DNA of 64,000 bases from Burkholderiales bacterium. GTDB taxonomy: Bacteria; Pseudomonadota; Gammaproteobacteria; Burkholderiales; Burkholderiaceae_C. The first letter of the stretch is position 1, and every line of letters starts with the position of its first letter. The DNA is taken from NCBI GenBank assembly GCA_028868995.1, contig JAGWTH010000016.1, positions 1 to 64,000 of the forward strand. The letters are read 5' to 3'. A program made the position numbers and the translations under genes. The notes below the pieces were generated by a model, which was not told where the DNA came from, made no database searches, and worked only from the letters and a program-made list of their open reading frames with translations. This document shows, piece after piece, positions 39,191 to 48,776 of this stretch.

Positions 39191-39846
39191 GGCAGCCGTC
39201 CGGCGCCGGCTGGCCGCTCCCCCTGCGCGAACCGGGCCGCCACCGGCGCGAAGCTGCGGCGGTGGTGGAGGCAGGGACCGTGCAGGCGCAGGGCCTCCAG
39301 GTGTTCCACCGTGCCGTAGCCCTTGTGCGCGGCGAAGCCGTACTGCGGGAATTGCCCGTCCAGCTCGATCAGCAGCCGGTCGCGCGTCACCTTGGCGATG
39401 ATGGAGGCCGCCGAGATCGCCTCGACCTTGGCATCGCCGCCGACGATGGCTTCCGACAGGACCTCCAGCCGCGGCAGCCGGTTGCCGTCCACCAGCACCT
39501 TGGCCGGCCGCAGGCGCAGCCCTTCGACGGCGCGCTGCATGGCGAGCATGGTCGCCTGCAGGATGTTCAGGCGGTCGATCTCCTCCACGCTGGCCGAGCC
39601 GACCGAGCAGCACAAGGCCTTCTCGCGGATCGCGTCGTACAGCCGCCCGCGCTGCAGGGCCGTGAGCGCCTTGGAATCGGCCAGGCCCGCGATGCGGCGG
39701 GTGTCGTCGAGGATCACCGCCGCCGCGACCACCGGCCCGGCCAGCGGGCCGCGGCCCGCCTCGTCGACGCCGGCGACCAGGCCCAGCGGGTCCCAGTCCA
39801 GCCGGACTTGCTGAGGCTCAGCTTTGAAGGACTTTCTGGACGGCAT
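39187..39846 (-). CDS. rnhB: Ribonuclease HII
   Basis: A 219-residue enzyme that cuts RNA in RNA-DNA hybrids and removes misincorporated ribonucleotides. The active-site acidic residues are in [16 protein letters not shown] (Asp/Glu), LADSKAL, VDGN and the later [12 protein letters not shown] 39846 ([11 protein letters not shown]) is chosen by similarity to the family; it lies inside the 3' end of lpxB (29-nt overlap). Confidence 0.96.
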   Translation of the reverse strand: MPSRKSFKAEPQQVRLDWDPLGLVAGVDEAGRGPLAGPVVAAAVILDDTRRIAGLADSKALTALQRGRLYDAIREKALCCSVGSASVEEIDRLNILQATMLAMQRAVEGLRLRPAKVLVDGNRLPRLEVLSEAIVGGDAKVEAISAASIIAKVTRDRLLIELDGQFPQYGFAAHKGYGTVEHLEALRLHGPCLHHRRSFAPVAARFAQGERPAGAGRLP

Positions 39847-40978
39847 CGGTGGCAAGCGTGGCGGTGTCACGCAGCAGCTCCCCGTGCAGGGCGCGGAATC
39901 TCTGCTGCACGGCACGCATTCTGTCAGGGCTGGCCAGCCAGTCCGCCAGCGCCCGGCTCAGCCGCTCGGGACGGGCCTCGGCCTGCAGCAGCTCCGGCAC
40001 GACGAACTCGCCGCACAGGATGTTGGGCAGGCCCACCCAGGGCTGCAGGTGGCGCGGCTTCATCAGCGCGTAGGTCAGCCAGTGCGTGTGGTACGAGACC
40101 ACCATCGGCCGCTTGAACAGGGCCGCCTCCAGCGTCGCCGTGCCGCTGGCCACCAGGGCCACGTCGCAGGCGGCGAGCACCGCGTGCGACTGGCCGGCCA
40201 CGATCTTCAGCCGGCGCGGCGCCGGCCCGCGCGCGGCGATCGCCTCGATGCGCGAGCGCAGCGCCGGCATCGCCGGCAGCACGAACCAGGTGCCGGGGCG
40301 GTCCTTCTCCAGCAGCGCCGCCGCCGCCAGGAAACGCCCGGTGAGCGCCTCGATCTCGGAGGCCCGGCTGCCGGGCAGCACGGCCACCACCTCGCCCTCG
40401 CCCGGCAGGCCCAGCGCGCGGCGTGCCGCGGCCTGGTCCGGCTCCATGGGGATCACGCCGGCCAGCGGATGGCCCACGTAGGTGGCCGCCACGCCGTGGC
40501 GGGCCAGCAGTTCCGGCTCGAAGGGGAAGATGCACAGCACGTGGTCGCAGGCGCGCTGCAGCTTCTCCACCCGCTTCATGCGCCAGGCCCAGATCGAGGG
40601 GCAGACGAAGTGCACGGTCTTGATGCCGGCCGCGCGCAGGTCGGTCTCCAGGCCCAGGTTGAAGTCGGGCGCGTCCACGCCGATGAACACGTCAGGGCGT
40701 TCGCGCAGCAGCCGCTCCCGCAGGGCGTTGCGGATGCCCACGATCTCGCGGTAGTGGCGCAGCACCTCGGCGTAGCCGCGCACCGCCAGCTTCTCGTAGG
40801 GCCACCAGGGCTCGAAGCCATGGCGGGCCATCTGGGGACCGCCGATGCCGAAGGACTCCAGCTGCGGCCAGCGCTGGCGCATGCCCTGCAGGAACAGCCC
40901 GCCCAGCAGGTCGCCCGAGGCTTCGCCGGCGACCAGGGCCGCGCGCGGGAAAGCAGGATCTATCCCGGACGAAGACAC
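39818..40978 (-). CDS. lpxB: Lipid-A-disaccharide synthase
   Basis: A 386-residue GT19 enzyme that joins UDP-diacylglucosamine and lipid X into the lipid A disaccharide at the inner membrane. Motifs: [14 protein letters not shown] (about 15-28), [26 protein letters not shown] and the C-terminal donor site [15 protein letters not shown] with WVGLPNIL. Start is GTG 40978. It is separated from lpxA by a 99-nt gap holding a dispersed repeat. Confidence 0.97.
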   Translation of the reverse strand: MSSSGIDPAFPRAALVAGEASGDLLGGLFLQGMRQRWPQLESFGIGGPQMARHGFEPWWPYEKLAVRGYAEVLRHYREIVGIRNALRERLLRERPDVFIGVDAPDFNLGLETDLRAAGIKTVHFVCPSIWAWRMKRVEKLQRACDHVLCIFPFEPELLARHGVAATYVGHPLAGVIPMEPDQAAARRALGLPGEGEVVAVLPGSRASEIEALTGRFLAAAALLEKDRPGTWFVLPAMPALRSRIEAIAARGPAPRRLKIVAGQSHAVLAACDVALVASGTATLEAALFKRPMVVSYHTHWLTYALMKPRHLQPWVGLPNILCGEFVVPELLQAEARPERLSRALADWLASPDRMRAVQQRFRALHGELLRDTATLATDAVQKVLQS

Positions 40979-41000
40979 GAGCTATCCATTCCAGTGCCGC

Positions 41001-41073
41001 CGCGGAACCGGCTTTGCCGGGCCGCTGGGGGCGCCCCCTCGAGGGGGAGGCGCCGCAGGCGCTTCGGGGGTGG
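41001..41073. repeat. Dispersed GC-rich palindromic repeat between lpxA and lpxB
   Basis: Four nested palindromes fill the gap: CCGGCTTTGCCGG, GGGGGCGCCCCC, CCCCTCGAGGGG and GGCGCCGCAGGCGC, ending CTTCGGGGGTGG. I recall near-identical blocks scattered between genes in Comamonadaceae chromosomes, so this is probably one copy of a REP-type family. Its folding could reduce lpxB expression relative to lpxA. Confidence 0.6.
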
Positions 41074-41077
41074 ACAT

Positions 41078-41866
41078 TCAGCGCGCGATGCCGCGCGTGG
41101 CGGCGGCCAGGAAGGCGCCCATCATCGCGATGTCGTCGGCGGCCTCGGGATGGGACTGCGCCAGAGCGGCGATCGCGGCGCGGGCGGCGTCGAGGGTGCG
41201 GCCCTCGCGGTACAGCAGCTTGTGCATCTGCTTGATCGCCGCGATGCGGCGCTCGCCGAATGCGCGCCGCCGCAGGCCCACCACGTTGATGCCGCGCACC
41301 GCGAGCGGGTTGCCGTCCACCAGCATGAAGGGCGGGACGTCCTGTGAAACCGCGCTCTGGAAGCCGAGCATCGCATGGGCGCCGACCTTGACGAACTGGT
41401 GAATCCCGGTCAAACCGCCCACGTTGACCCAGTCGCCGAGCTCCACGTGGCCTCCCAGCGTGGCGTTGTTGGCCATGTTGACGTTGTTGCCCACGATGCA
41501 GTCGTGCGCGACGTGCACGTAGGCCATGATCCAGTTGTCGCTGCCGATCGTGGTGCGACCCTTGTCCTGCACGGTGCCCACCTGCAGCGTCGTGAATTCG
41601 CGGATCGTGTTGCGGTCGCCGATCAGCAGCTCGGTCGGCTCGCCCTGGTACTTCTTGTCCTGGTTGGCGGCGCCGATCGAGGCGAACTGGAAGATGCGGT
41701 TGTCGCGGCCGATCGTGGTGTGGCCCTCGATGACCACGTGCGGGCCGACCGTGGTGCCGGAACCGATCTTCACGTGCGGGCCGATGATCGTGTACGGCCC
41801 CACCCGGACCGTCGCGTCCAGCTGCGCCTGGGGGTCGACGAGGGCGGTGGGATGGATGGCGGCCAT
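41078..41866 (-). CDS. lpxA: Acyl-ACP--UDP-N-acetylglucosamine O-acyltransferase
   Basis: A 262-residue left-handed beta-helix enzyme for the first step of lipid A synthesis. Hexapeptide repeats run from residue 5 ([20 protein letters not shown]) to about 190. The catalytic His is in the loop [16 protein letters not shown], and there is a helical C-terminus. Starts 9 nt behind fabZ. Confidence 0.97.
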   Translation of the reverse strand: MAAIHPTALVDPQAQLDATVRVGPYTIIGPHVKIGSGTTVGPHVVIEGHTTIGRDNRIFQFASIGAANQDKKYQGEPTELLIGDRNTIREFTTLQVGTVQDKGRTTIGSDNWIMAYVHVAHDCIVGNNVNMANNATLGGHVELGDWVNVGGLTGIHQFVKVGAHAMLGFQSAVSQDVPPFMLVDGNPLAVRGINVVGLRRRAFGERRIAAIKQMHKLLYREGRTLDAARAAIAALAQSHPEAADDIAMMGAFLAAATRGIAR

Positions 41867-41874
41867 GCGCGCGC

Positions 41875-42312
41875 TCAGGCGATGCTGCGCATCGTGCACA
41901 TGAGCTCGGCCTCGCAGGCCACCTTCCCGGCCACGCGGGCGACGGCCTTGAACTTGTAGATGCCCGCCTTGTGGCGCAGGATCTCCACGTCCATCACCAG
42001 CTGGTCGCCCGGCTCCACCGGCCGCTTGAAGCGCGCGCCGTCGATGCCGGCGAAATAGATGACCGAGTTCGGGTCGCGGCCGCCGGAGTCGTCGGCGAAG
42101 GCCAGCAGGCCGGCCGTCTGCGCCATGGCTTCGAGCATCAGCACGCCGGGCATCACCGGACGGTGCGGGAAGTGGCCCGCGAAGAAGGGCTCGTTGATGG
42201 TGACGTTCTTCAGCGCCTGGATCGACTTGCCGGGGTCGACGGCCAGCACGCGGTCCACCAGCAGGAACGGGTAGCGGTGCGGCAGCTTCTTGAGGATCTG
42301 GTGGATGTCCAT
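41875..42312 (-). CDS. fabZ: 3-hydroxyacyl-[acyl-carrier-protein] dehydratase FabZ
   Basis: A 145-residue hot-dog-fold dehydratase for fatty acid elongation. The catalytic His and Glu are in [20 protein letters not shown] (about 46-65), and it opens [20 protein letters not shown]. It sits in the usual lpxD-fabZ-lpxA order, balancing hydroxyacyl-ACP use between phospholipid and lipid A. Confidence 0.98.
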   Translation of the reverse strand: MDIHQILKKLPHRYPFLLVDRVLAVDPGKSIQALKNVTINEPFFAGHFPHRPVMPGVLMLEAMAQTAGLLAFADDSGGRDPNSVIYFAGIDGARFKRPVEPGDQLVMDVEILRHKAGIYKFKAVARVAGKVACEAELMCTMRSIA

Positions 42313-42320
42313 GGACGGAT

Positions 42321-43289
42321 TCAGAGTTTCTTTTCCAGCGCCTTGAGGCGCTCGCGCAGCGAGTGCAGCTGCTTGAGCGTCGCGGCGTTCTTTTCCCAGG
42401 ACGCATTGTCGTCGATGGGGAAGATGCCGGTGTACAGGCCCGGCCTGGAGATCGAGCGCGCGACGAACGAGCCGGCGGAGATGTGCACCCGGTCGGCGAT
42501 GGTGAGGTGCCCCAGGATCATGGCGGCGCCGCCGATCATGCAGTGCGCGCCGATCGTGGCGCTGCCGGCGATGCCGGTGCAGCCGGAGATCACCGTGTGC
42601 CGGCCGATGCGGCAGTTGTGCCCGACCTGGACCAGGTTGTCGATCTTCACGCCGTCCTCGACCACCGTGTCGGCCAGCGCGCCGCGGTCGATGCAGGTGT
42701 TGGCGCCGATCTCGACGTCGTCGCCGATGCGCACCGTGCCCAGCTGCTCGATCTTCACGAAGCCGTCCGGGCCGGGGGCGAAGCCGAAGCCGTCGGCCCC
42801 GATCACCACGCCCGGATGCAGGATGCAGCGCGCGCCGATCGTGCAGTCCTCGGCCACGTGGACCCGGGCCTTGAGCACGGTGCCGTCGCCGAGGCGCGCG
42901 CCGCGCTCGACGACGCAATGCGGGCCGATCCGCACCCCCTGCCCGAGCACCGCCGAAGGGTCGATCACGGCGCTCGGGTGGATGGCCGGGCCGTCGGGAC
43001 GCGCATGCGTGCGCTTCCACAGCTGCGTGAGGCGGGCGAAGTAGAGGTAGGGATCGTCGGCGACGATGCAGGCGCCGCGCGCCAGCGCCGGCTCCCGCAG
43101 GTCCGGCGCCACGATCACGCAGCCGGCGCGCGAGGCCGCCAGCTGCGGGCGGTACCTGGGGTTGCTGAGGAAGCCTATCTGCTGCGGCCCCGCCGACTCC
43201 AGCGGGGCCGGTGCCTCGATCCGGACGCCGGGGTCGCCGTGCAGTTCGCCCCCGAGGGCCGCGACGATCTCGCCGAGGGTCAGGGCCAC
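42321..43289 (-). CDS. lpxD: UDP-3-O-(3-hydroxyacyl)glucosamine N-acyltransferase
   Basis: A 322-residue enzyme for the third step of lipid A synthesis. The N-terminal uridine-binding domain (1-100) contains [18 protein letters not shown]. The hexapeptide beta-helix follows ([17 protein letters not shown] onward), with the catalytic His in [15 protein letters not shown], and the last 30 residues form a helix ([20 protein letters not shown]). Start codon GTG 43289. Confidence 0.97.
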   Translation of the reverse strand: MALTLGEIVAALGGELHGDPGVRIEAPAPLESAGPQQIGFLSNPRYRPQLAASRAGCVIVAPDLREPALARGACIVADDPYLYFARLTQLWKRTHARPDGPAIHPSAVIDPSAVLGQGVRIGPHCVVERGARLGDGTVLKARVHVAEDCTIGARCILHPGVVIGADGFGFAPGPDGFVKIEQLGTVRIGDDVEIGANTCIDRGALADTVVEDGVKIDNLVQVGHNCRIGRHTVISGCTGIAGSATIGAHCMIGGAAMILGHLTIADRVHISAGSFVARSISRPGLYTGIFPIDDNASWEKNAATLKQLHSLRERLKALEKKL

Positions 43290-43307
43290 GGGCTCACGGG
43301 CGCGCGG

Positions 43308-43838
43308 TCACTTGGCGGCCGAGGCCGCCGGGATGGACGCGTTCAGCGCCTTGATCACCTTGTCGGTGATGTCGTACTTGGGATTGATGTAGACCGCCTC
43401 CTGCAGGATCAGGTCGTACTTCTCCTGCTCGGCGACCTGCTTGACCACGCGGTTGGCGCGGTCCAGCACCTGCTGCAGCTCCTCGCTCTTGCGCGCGTTC
43501 AGGTCTTCCTGGAATTCGCGGCGCTTGCGCTGGAAGTCGCGGTCCTGGTCGATCAGGGCCTTCTGGCGCTGGGCCCGCTGGCTCTCGCTGAGGGTCGGCG
43601 CCTCGCGCTCGAACTTCTCGGAGGCGGCCTTCAGCGCCGCGCCCAGGTCGTTCAGGTCCTTCTCGCGCTTGGAGAACTCCTGCTCCAGCTTGGCCTGCGC
43701 CGCCTTGGCCGTGTTGGCCTCGCGGAAGATCCGGTCGGTGTTGACGAAGCCCACGCGGAAGTCCTCCGCCCGGGCCTGGACGGCCAACGCCAGTGCGCCC
43801 AGCAGGAACACCAGCCATGCACGGGTCAGATGCTTCAT
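43308..43838 (-). CDS. skp: Periplasmic chaperone Skp (OmpH)
   Basis: 176 residues with a Sec signal peptide (cleavage after VQARA, about residue 24), then the short beta-body strand FRVGFVNTDRIFREA. Long charged coiled-coil arms (about 45-135) form the tentacles that hold unfolded outer-membrane proteins. ATG 43838 overlaps the bamA stop (TGATG). It feeds the Bam machine encoded just upstream. Confidence 0.95.
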   Translation of the reverse strand: MKHLTRAWLVFLLGALALAVQARAEDFRVGFVNTDRIFREANTAKAAQAKLEQEFSKREKDLNDLGAALKAASEKFEREAPTLSESQRAQRQKALIDQDRDFQRKRREFQEDLNARKSEELQQVLDRANRVVKQVAEQEKYDLILQEAVYINPKYDITDKVIKALNASIPAASAAK

Positions 43839-46132
43839 CAGAACGAAGTCCCGATCTGGAATTGGAATTTCTGGATTCTATCGCCAGGCTGCTTGCGCAC
43901 GGGGATGGCATAGGCGATGCGCAGCGGCCCCACCGGCGACAGCCAGGACAGGCCGAAGCCGGTGGAGGCGCGGATGTCGGCCCAGCTCACCTTCTGGTCC
44001 TCGCCGAAGACGTTGCCGGCGTCGACGAAGCCGAACATGCGCAGCGTTCGGTCGTTGCCGGCGCCCGGGAAGGGCACGAAGAACTCGCCGTTGAGGGTGA
44101 TCTTCTTCGGGCCGCCGATGGCCGCGCCGGTGATGTCGCGCGGGCCCAGGGTGCCCTGCTCGAAGCCGCGCACGGAGCCCAGGCCGCCCGAATAGAAGTT
44201 CTTGAACACCGGGAAAGGCTGGCCGTTGAGGCCCTTGCCCCAGCCGAACTCGCTGTTGAGCGCCAGCGTGTAGGCCTTGCTCAGGGGCACGTACTGCTGG
44301 AACTGGTAGTTGGCGCGGACGTAGCGGACCTCGCCGGCGGCTCCCCATTCGCTGGAGAAGCGCTGGTAGCGGCCCGTGGTCGGCGCGAGGCTGCTGTCCC
44401 GGTCGTCGCGCGACCAGCCGATGGTCAGCGGCAGCGTGTTGCTGGTCGAGCCGAACCTCTCCGCGTACGCGAGGTAGGCCGCCGGGATGTTCGTGCCGGC
44501 GATGATCTGGGTGCGTTCGAGCCCGGCGCCGAAGAACACCGTGTCCACCTCGCTGAACGGCACGCCGAAGCGCAAGCTCGCACCGGTGGTCGCCAGCTGG
44601 TAGTCGCCGCCCTGATTCTGATAGGGCCGCGAGGATCGATGGTACAGGTCGATGGTGCGCGAGATGCCGTCGGGCGTGAAGTACGGGTCGACCGTGTTGA
44701 AGACGATCGTGCGGTTGTACTTGCTGGTGTTGACATCCACCGCCAGGTAGTTGCCCGTGCCGAAGGCGTTTTCCTGCTTGATGCCGAAGGACAGGCCCAG
44801 CTTGTCCGCGCTGGAGTAGCCCGCGCCCAGCTGCAGGCTGCCGGTGGGCCGCTCGGTGACGTTGATGTTCAGGTCGACCTCGTCCGGGGCGCCGGGCACC
44901 TCGCTGGTCTCGATGTTGACGTCCTTGAAGAAACCCAGGCGGTCGACGCGGTCGCGCGACAGCTTGATCTTCTCGGCGTCATACCAGCTCGCCTCGAACT
45001 GGCGAAACTCGCGGCGGATCACCTCGTCGCGGGTGCGGTTGTTGCCCGAGATGTTGATGCGGCGCACGTAGGCCCGGCGCGAGGGCTCCGCCACCAGCAC
45101 GAAGGCCACGCGGTCGTGGGCGCGGTCGATCTCGGGGCGCGCCTCCACCCGGGCGAAGGCGTAGCCGAAGTTGCCGAAGTAGTCGGTGAAGGCCTTGGTG
45201 GTCTCGGTCACCTCGTCGGCGTTGTACGGCTCGCCGGCCTTGATCTTCACCAGCCGCTTGAACTCGTCTTCCTTGCCGAGGTAGTTGCCCTCCAGCTTCA
45301 CCCCCGAGACGACGAAGCGCTGGCCCTCGGTCACGCGGATGGTGATGCTGATGTCCTGCTTGTCCGGCGAGATCGCGACCTGGGTGGAGTCGATCCGGAA
45401 CTCCAGGAAGCCGCGCTGGAGGTAGTAGGAGCGCAGCGTCTCCAGGTCCGCGTTGAGCTTGCTGCGCGAGTAGCGGTCGGACTTGGTGTACCAGGACAGC
45501 CAGTTGCCCGTGTTCAGGTCCATCAGGCCGCGCAGCGTCGACTCGCTGAAGGCATGGTTGCCGACGATGCGCAGCTCGCGGATGCGCGTGGGCTCGCCCT
45601 CGGTCACGGTGAAGGTCAGGTTGACGCGGTTGCGCTCGATCGGCGTCACCGTCGTCACCACCTGGGCGCCGTAGAGGCTGCGGTTGATGTACTGGCGCTT
45701 GAGTTCCTGCTCGGCGCGGTCGGCCAGCGCCTGGTCGTAGGGCCGGCCCTCGGTCAGGCCGATCTCGCGCAGCGCCTTCTTGAGGGTGTCCTTGTCGAAT
45801 TCCCGGGTGCCGACGAACTCGACGTCGGCGACCGTGGGGCGCTCCTCCACGATCACGATCAGGACGTCGGTCTGCACCTCCAGGCGCACGTCCTTGAACA
45901 GACCCAGCGCGAACAGCGCCCGGATGGCGGCCGAACCCTTGTCGTCGGTGTACTGGTCGCCGACGCGGAACGGCAGGGAGGCGAACACCGTGCCCGGCTC
46001 CACGCGCTGCAGGCCCTCGACCCGGATGTCGCGCACCGTGAAGGGTTCGACGGCCCAGGCATTGACGGCGAAGACGAGGGCCGCGACAGCCGAGACGGTA
46101 CGCACGCGGAAGCGCTTCAAGTTGTTCTTCAT
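43838..46132 (-). CDS. bamA: Outer membrane protein assembly factor BamA
   Basis: A 764-residue Omp85 protein. The signal peptide is MKNNLKRFRVRTVSAVAALV with cleavage after NAWA (about residue 28). Five POTRA domains follow (first VRDIRVEGLQRVEPGTVF), then the 16-strand barrel from about residue 420, including the lid motif VRGFEQGTLGPRD and the C-terminal KFQFQIGTSF with terminal Phe. It inserts beta-barrel proteins into the outer membrane. ATG 46132 selected by the signal peptide. Confidence 0.98.
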   Translation of the reverse strand: MKNNLKRFRVRTVSAVAALVFAVNAWAVEPFTVRDIRVEGLQRVEPGTVFASLPFRVGDQYTDDKGSAAIRALFALGLFKDVRLEVQTDVLIVIVEERPTVADVEFVGTREFDKDTLKKALREIGLTEGRPYDQALADRAEQELKRQYINRSLYGAQVVTTVTPIERNRVNLTFTVTEGEPTRIRELRIVGNHAFSESTLRGLMDLNTGNWLSWYTKSDRYSRSKLNADLETLRSYYLQRGFLEFRIDSTQVAISPDKQDISITIRVTEGQRFVVSGVKLEGNYLGKEDEFKRLVKIKAGEPYNADEVTETTKAFTDYFGNFGYAFARVEARPEIDRAHDRVAFVLVAEPSRRAYVRRINISGNNRTRDEVIRREFRQFEASWYDAEKIKLSRDRVDRLGFFKDVNIETSEVPGAPDEVDLNINVTERPTGSLQLGAGYSSADKLGLSFGIKQENAFGTGNYLAVDVNTSKYNRTIVFNTVDPYFTPDGISRTIDLYHRSSRPYQNQGGDYQLATTGASLRFGVPFSEVDTVFFGAGLERTQIIAGTNIPAAYLAYAERFGSTSNTLPLTIGWSRDDRDSSLAPTTGRYQRFSSEWGAAGEVRYVRANYQFQQYVPLSKAYTLALNSEFGWGKGLNGQPFPVFKNFYSGGLGSVRGFEQGTLGPRDITGAAIGGPKKITLNGEFFVPFPGAGNDRTLRMFGFVDAGNVFGEDQKVSWADIRASTGFGLSWLSPVGPLRIAYAIPVRKQPGDRIQKFQFQIGTSF

Positions 46133-46195
46133 CGGATCCGGAAAGGCGCCGGCGCGACCGGGTGGTCGCCGCGGCGGCAGCTGCAAGGTTTTGTT

Positions 46196-47572
46196 CTATC
46201 CAAAGAGCCGTGCGACGTCGTTGAACAAGGCGATCGACATCATCACCAGCAGCACCGCCACGCCACCGCGCTGCAGGCGCTCCATCCAGGCCTCGGAGAT
46301 GCTCCTGCCGGTGACGGCCTCCCAAAGATAATACATCAGGTGACCGCCATCCAGGACCGGCAGCGGCAGCAGGTTCAGCACGCCGAGGCTCACGCTGATG
46401 AGGGCCAGGAACAGCAGGTACTGGGTGAAACCCAGGCTCGCGGACTTGCCCGCGTAGTCGGCGATCGTGAGCGGCCCGCTCAGGTTCTTCACCGAGGCCT
46501 GGCCGGTCACCATGCGGCCCATCATGCGCAGCGTCAGCGCCGACACGTCCCAGGTGCGCTGCGCGCCCAGCACCAGCCCCTCCACCGGGCCGTAGCGCAC
46601 GGTTGTCATCGCCGGCGGGGCGCCCACGTAGGCGGAGATGCGCCCCACCGGCGTGCCCTTGTCGCTCACCACGTCGGGCGTGACCCGCAGGTACATGCGC
46701 CGGCCGCCGCGCTCCACCTCCCAGGTGGCCGCCAGGCCGCGCCCGTCGAGCACCTGGGCGCGGATCAGGTCGCGCAGGTGCTGGGCGTCCCCCGCGTCCT
46801 GCTCGCCCACGCGCAGCACGATGTCGCCCTTGCGCAGGCCGGCGTGCTCGCCGGCGCCGCCGGCCATCACCTCGCCCAGCACCGGCGGGCTGTAGGGCGC
46901 CAGGATGCCCACCTTGCGCATCAGCTTCGTGTCGGCGTCGCGCGCGTCCAGCTGCGCCAGCGGCAGCACGACCTCCTCGCTGCCGCGCACGCCGCCGTCG
47001 CGGGCGAGCTGCAGCCGCACGTCCTGGCCGTCGAGGGCGCCGCGGGTGAGCAGCCAGCGCAGGTCGTCGAAGGAGCGCACCGGCTGCAGGGCGTCGCCAT
47101 CGAAGCCGCCGGCCAGCACCCGCTCGCCGCCCTGCAGGCCCGCCTGGGCCGCCACCGAGCCGGCGACCGGGCTGCCGAGGACCGGCTGCGGCTCGCTCAC
47201 GCCGAGCCAGTTGACGGCGGCATAGAGCAGCACGGCCAGCACCAGGTTGGCCGCCGGGCCGGCGGCGACGATGGCCGCGCGCGCGCGCAGCGGCTGGGTG
47301 TTGAAGGCGCGGTCGCGCTCGAACGCGGCCACCGGGCCCTCGCGCTCGTCGAGCATCTTCACGTAGCCGCCCAGCGGGAACGCGCCCAGGACGAACTCCG
47401 TGTCCTGGCCGGGGCGCGGCCGGCGCGCGTGCCAGCGCAGCAGCGCGGGGCCGAAGCCGATCGAGAAGCGCAGGACCTTCACCCCGCAGGCGACCGCCAC
47501 GCGGTAGTGGCCGTACTCGTGCACGGCGATCAGCAGGCCCAGGGCGACGAGGAAGGCGAGGACGGTGAGCAT
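46196..47572 (-). CDS. rseP: RseP-type site-2 zinc metalloprotease
   Basis: A 458-residue inner-membrane protease that cuts anti-sigma factor RseA and cleans up signal peptides. The zinc motif is HEYGH at 18-22 (HEFGH in E. coli) and the third ligand is in PLPVLDGGHLMYY. Two PDZ domains lie between (GSVAAQAGLQGGERVL and GAGEHAGLRKGDIVLRV), with four hydrophobic segments. It lies between dxr and bamA as is conserved. Confidence 0.97.
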   Translation of the reverse strand: MLTVLAFLVALGLLIAVHEYGHYRVAVACGVKVLRFSIGFGPALLRWHARRPRPGQDTEFVLGAFPLGGYVKMLDEREGPVAAFERDRAFNTQPLRARAAIVAAGPAANLVLAVLLYAAVNWLGVSEPQPVLGSPVAGSVAAQAGLQGGERVLAGGFDGDALQPVRSFDDLRWLLTRGALDGQDVRLQLARDGGVRGSEEVVLPLAQLDARDADTKLMRKVGILAPYSPPVLGEVMAGGAGEHAGLRKGDIVLRVGEQDAGDAQHLRDLIRAQVLDGRGLAATWEVERGGRRMYLRVTPDVVSDKGTPVGRISAYVGAPPAMTTVRYGPVEGLVLGAQRTWDVSALTLRMMGRMVTGQASVKNLSGPLTIADYAGKSASLGFTQYLLFLALISVSLGVLNLLPLPVLDGGHLMYYLWEAVTGRSISEAWMERLQRGGVAVLLVMMSIALFNDVARLFG

Positions 47573-47585
47573 GGCTGCGGCTGCC

Positions 47586-48776
47586 TCAGGGGGCCAGCTT
47601 GCGGAGCGCGGCGTCCGCCGCGCGGCGGGCCTCCGCGTCCAGGGCCAGCAGGTCGGACAGGGATCGTGGCGGGGACGGGGCCAGCCCCGCCAGCGTGGCG
47701 AGGTTGACCGCGTGGATCTGGTCGAAGCGGATGCGGCCGTCCAGGAAGGCCGCCACCGCGACCTCGTTGGCCGCGTTCAGCACCGCGGGGGTGCCGGGCG
47801 CGCCAGCCAGGGCGTCCCAGGCCAGCTGCAGTCCGGGGAAGCGCTCGCGGTGGCCGCGGCTGCCCAGCGATTCGAAGCTCATGTCCGCCAGCGTACCGAA
47901 ATCCAGCGGCTGCGCCCCAGAGACGACCCGCTCGGGCCAGGCCAGGCCGTAGGCGATCGGCACACGCATGTCGGGCGTGCCCAGCTGCGCCACCACCGAG
48001 GTGTCGCGGTACTGCACCATCGAATGGATCACGCTCTGCGGGTGGATCACCACTTCGAGGCGCTGCGGCGGCAGGCCGAACAGGTAGCGCGCCTCGATCA
48101 CCTCCAGCGCCTTGTTCATCATGGTGGCCGAGTCCACCGAGATCTTGCGCCCCATCACCCAGTTCGGGTGGGCACAGGCCTCCTGGGGCGTCACGTCGCG
48201 CAGGGTGGCCGGGTCGCGGGTGCGGAAGGGCCCACCGGAGGCGGTGAGGATGATCTTCTCCACCCGCGCGTCCCAGGTGGCCGGGTCCTCGGGCAGCGAC
48301 TGGAAGATGGCCGAGTGCTCGCTGTCGATCGGCAGCAGCGTGGCTCCCCCCTGGCGAACCGCGGCCAGGAACAGCTCGCCGCCCACCACCAGGGCCTCCT
48401 TGTTGGCCAGCAGCAGCTTCTTGCCGGCCCGCGCGGCGGCGATGCAGGAGGACAGCCCGGCGGCACCGACGATGGCGGCCATCACGGCATCCACCTCCGG
48501 GTGGCCGGCGACGGTGTCCAGGGCGTGGGGCCCCCACAGCACCCGGGTGGCCAGGCCGCTCGCCTCGATGCGCGCGGCCAGCGCACGGCCCGCGTCCTCG
48601 CGCGCCATCACGGCCAGGGCGGGCCGGAACTGCAGGCACTGGCGCAGCATGAGGTCCACCTGCGAGGCCGCGCTGAGCGCGAACACCTCGAAGCGGTTCG
48701 GGTGGCGCGCGATCACGTCGAGCGTGCTGGTCCCGATCGAGCCGGTGGAGCCGAGGACGGCGATCCGTTGTTTCAT
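47586..48776 (-). CDS. dxr: 1-deoxy-D-xylulose 5-phosphate reductoisomerase
   Basis: A 396-residue NADPH-dependent enzyme, second step of the MEP isoprenoid pathway. It shows the nucleotide site VLGSTGSIGTSTLD (about 6-19), LLLANKEALVVGG, metal and substrate site IDSEHSAIFQ, the flexible loop TASGGPFRT and PNWVMGRKISVDSATMMNK. It overlaps cdsA by 4 nt. Its product feeds UppS upstream. Confidence 0.98.
   Translation of the reverse strand: MKQRIAVLGSTGSIGTSTLDVIARHPNRFEVFALSAASQVDLMLRQCLQFRPALAVMAREDAGRALAARIEASGLATRVLWGPHALDTVAGHPEVDAVMAAIVGAAGLSSCIAAARAGKKLLLANKEALVVGGELFLAAVRQGGATLLPIDSEHSAIFQSLPEDPATWDARVEKIILTASGGPFRTRDPATLRDVTPQEACAHPNWVMGRKISVDSATMMNKALEVIEARYLFGLPPQRLEVVIHPQSVIHSMVQYRDTSVVAQLGTPDMRVPIAYGLAWPERVVSGAQPLDFGTLADMSFESLGSRGHRERFPGLQLAWDALAGAPGTPAVLNAANEVAVAAFLDGRIRFDQIHAVNLATLAGLAPSPPRSLSDLLALDAEARRAADAALRKLAP

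Noticed and set aside
43793-47707. A 1304-codon open frame on the plus strand opposite bamA and rseP
   Set aside because: It is antisense to two unmistakable genes, rich in His/Gln/Arg/Gly/Ala low-complexity sequence, and arises from GC-rich codon bias. The same applies to long frames opposite carB (33809-37099), rho, rnr and rimO.
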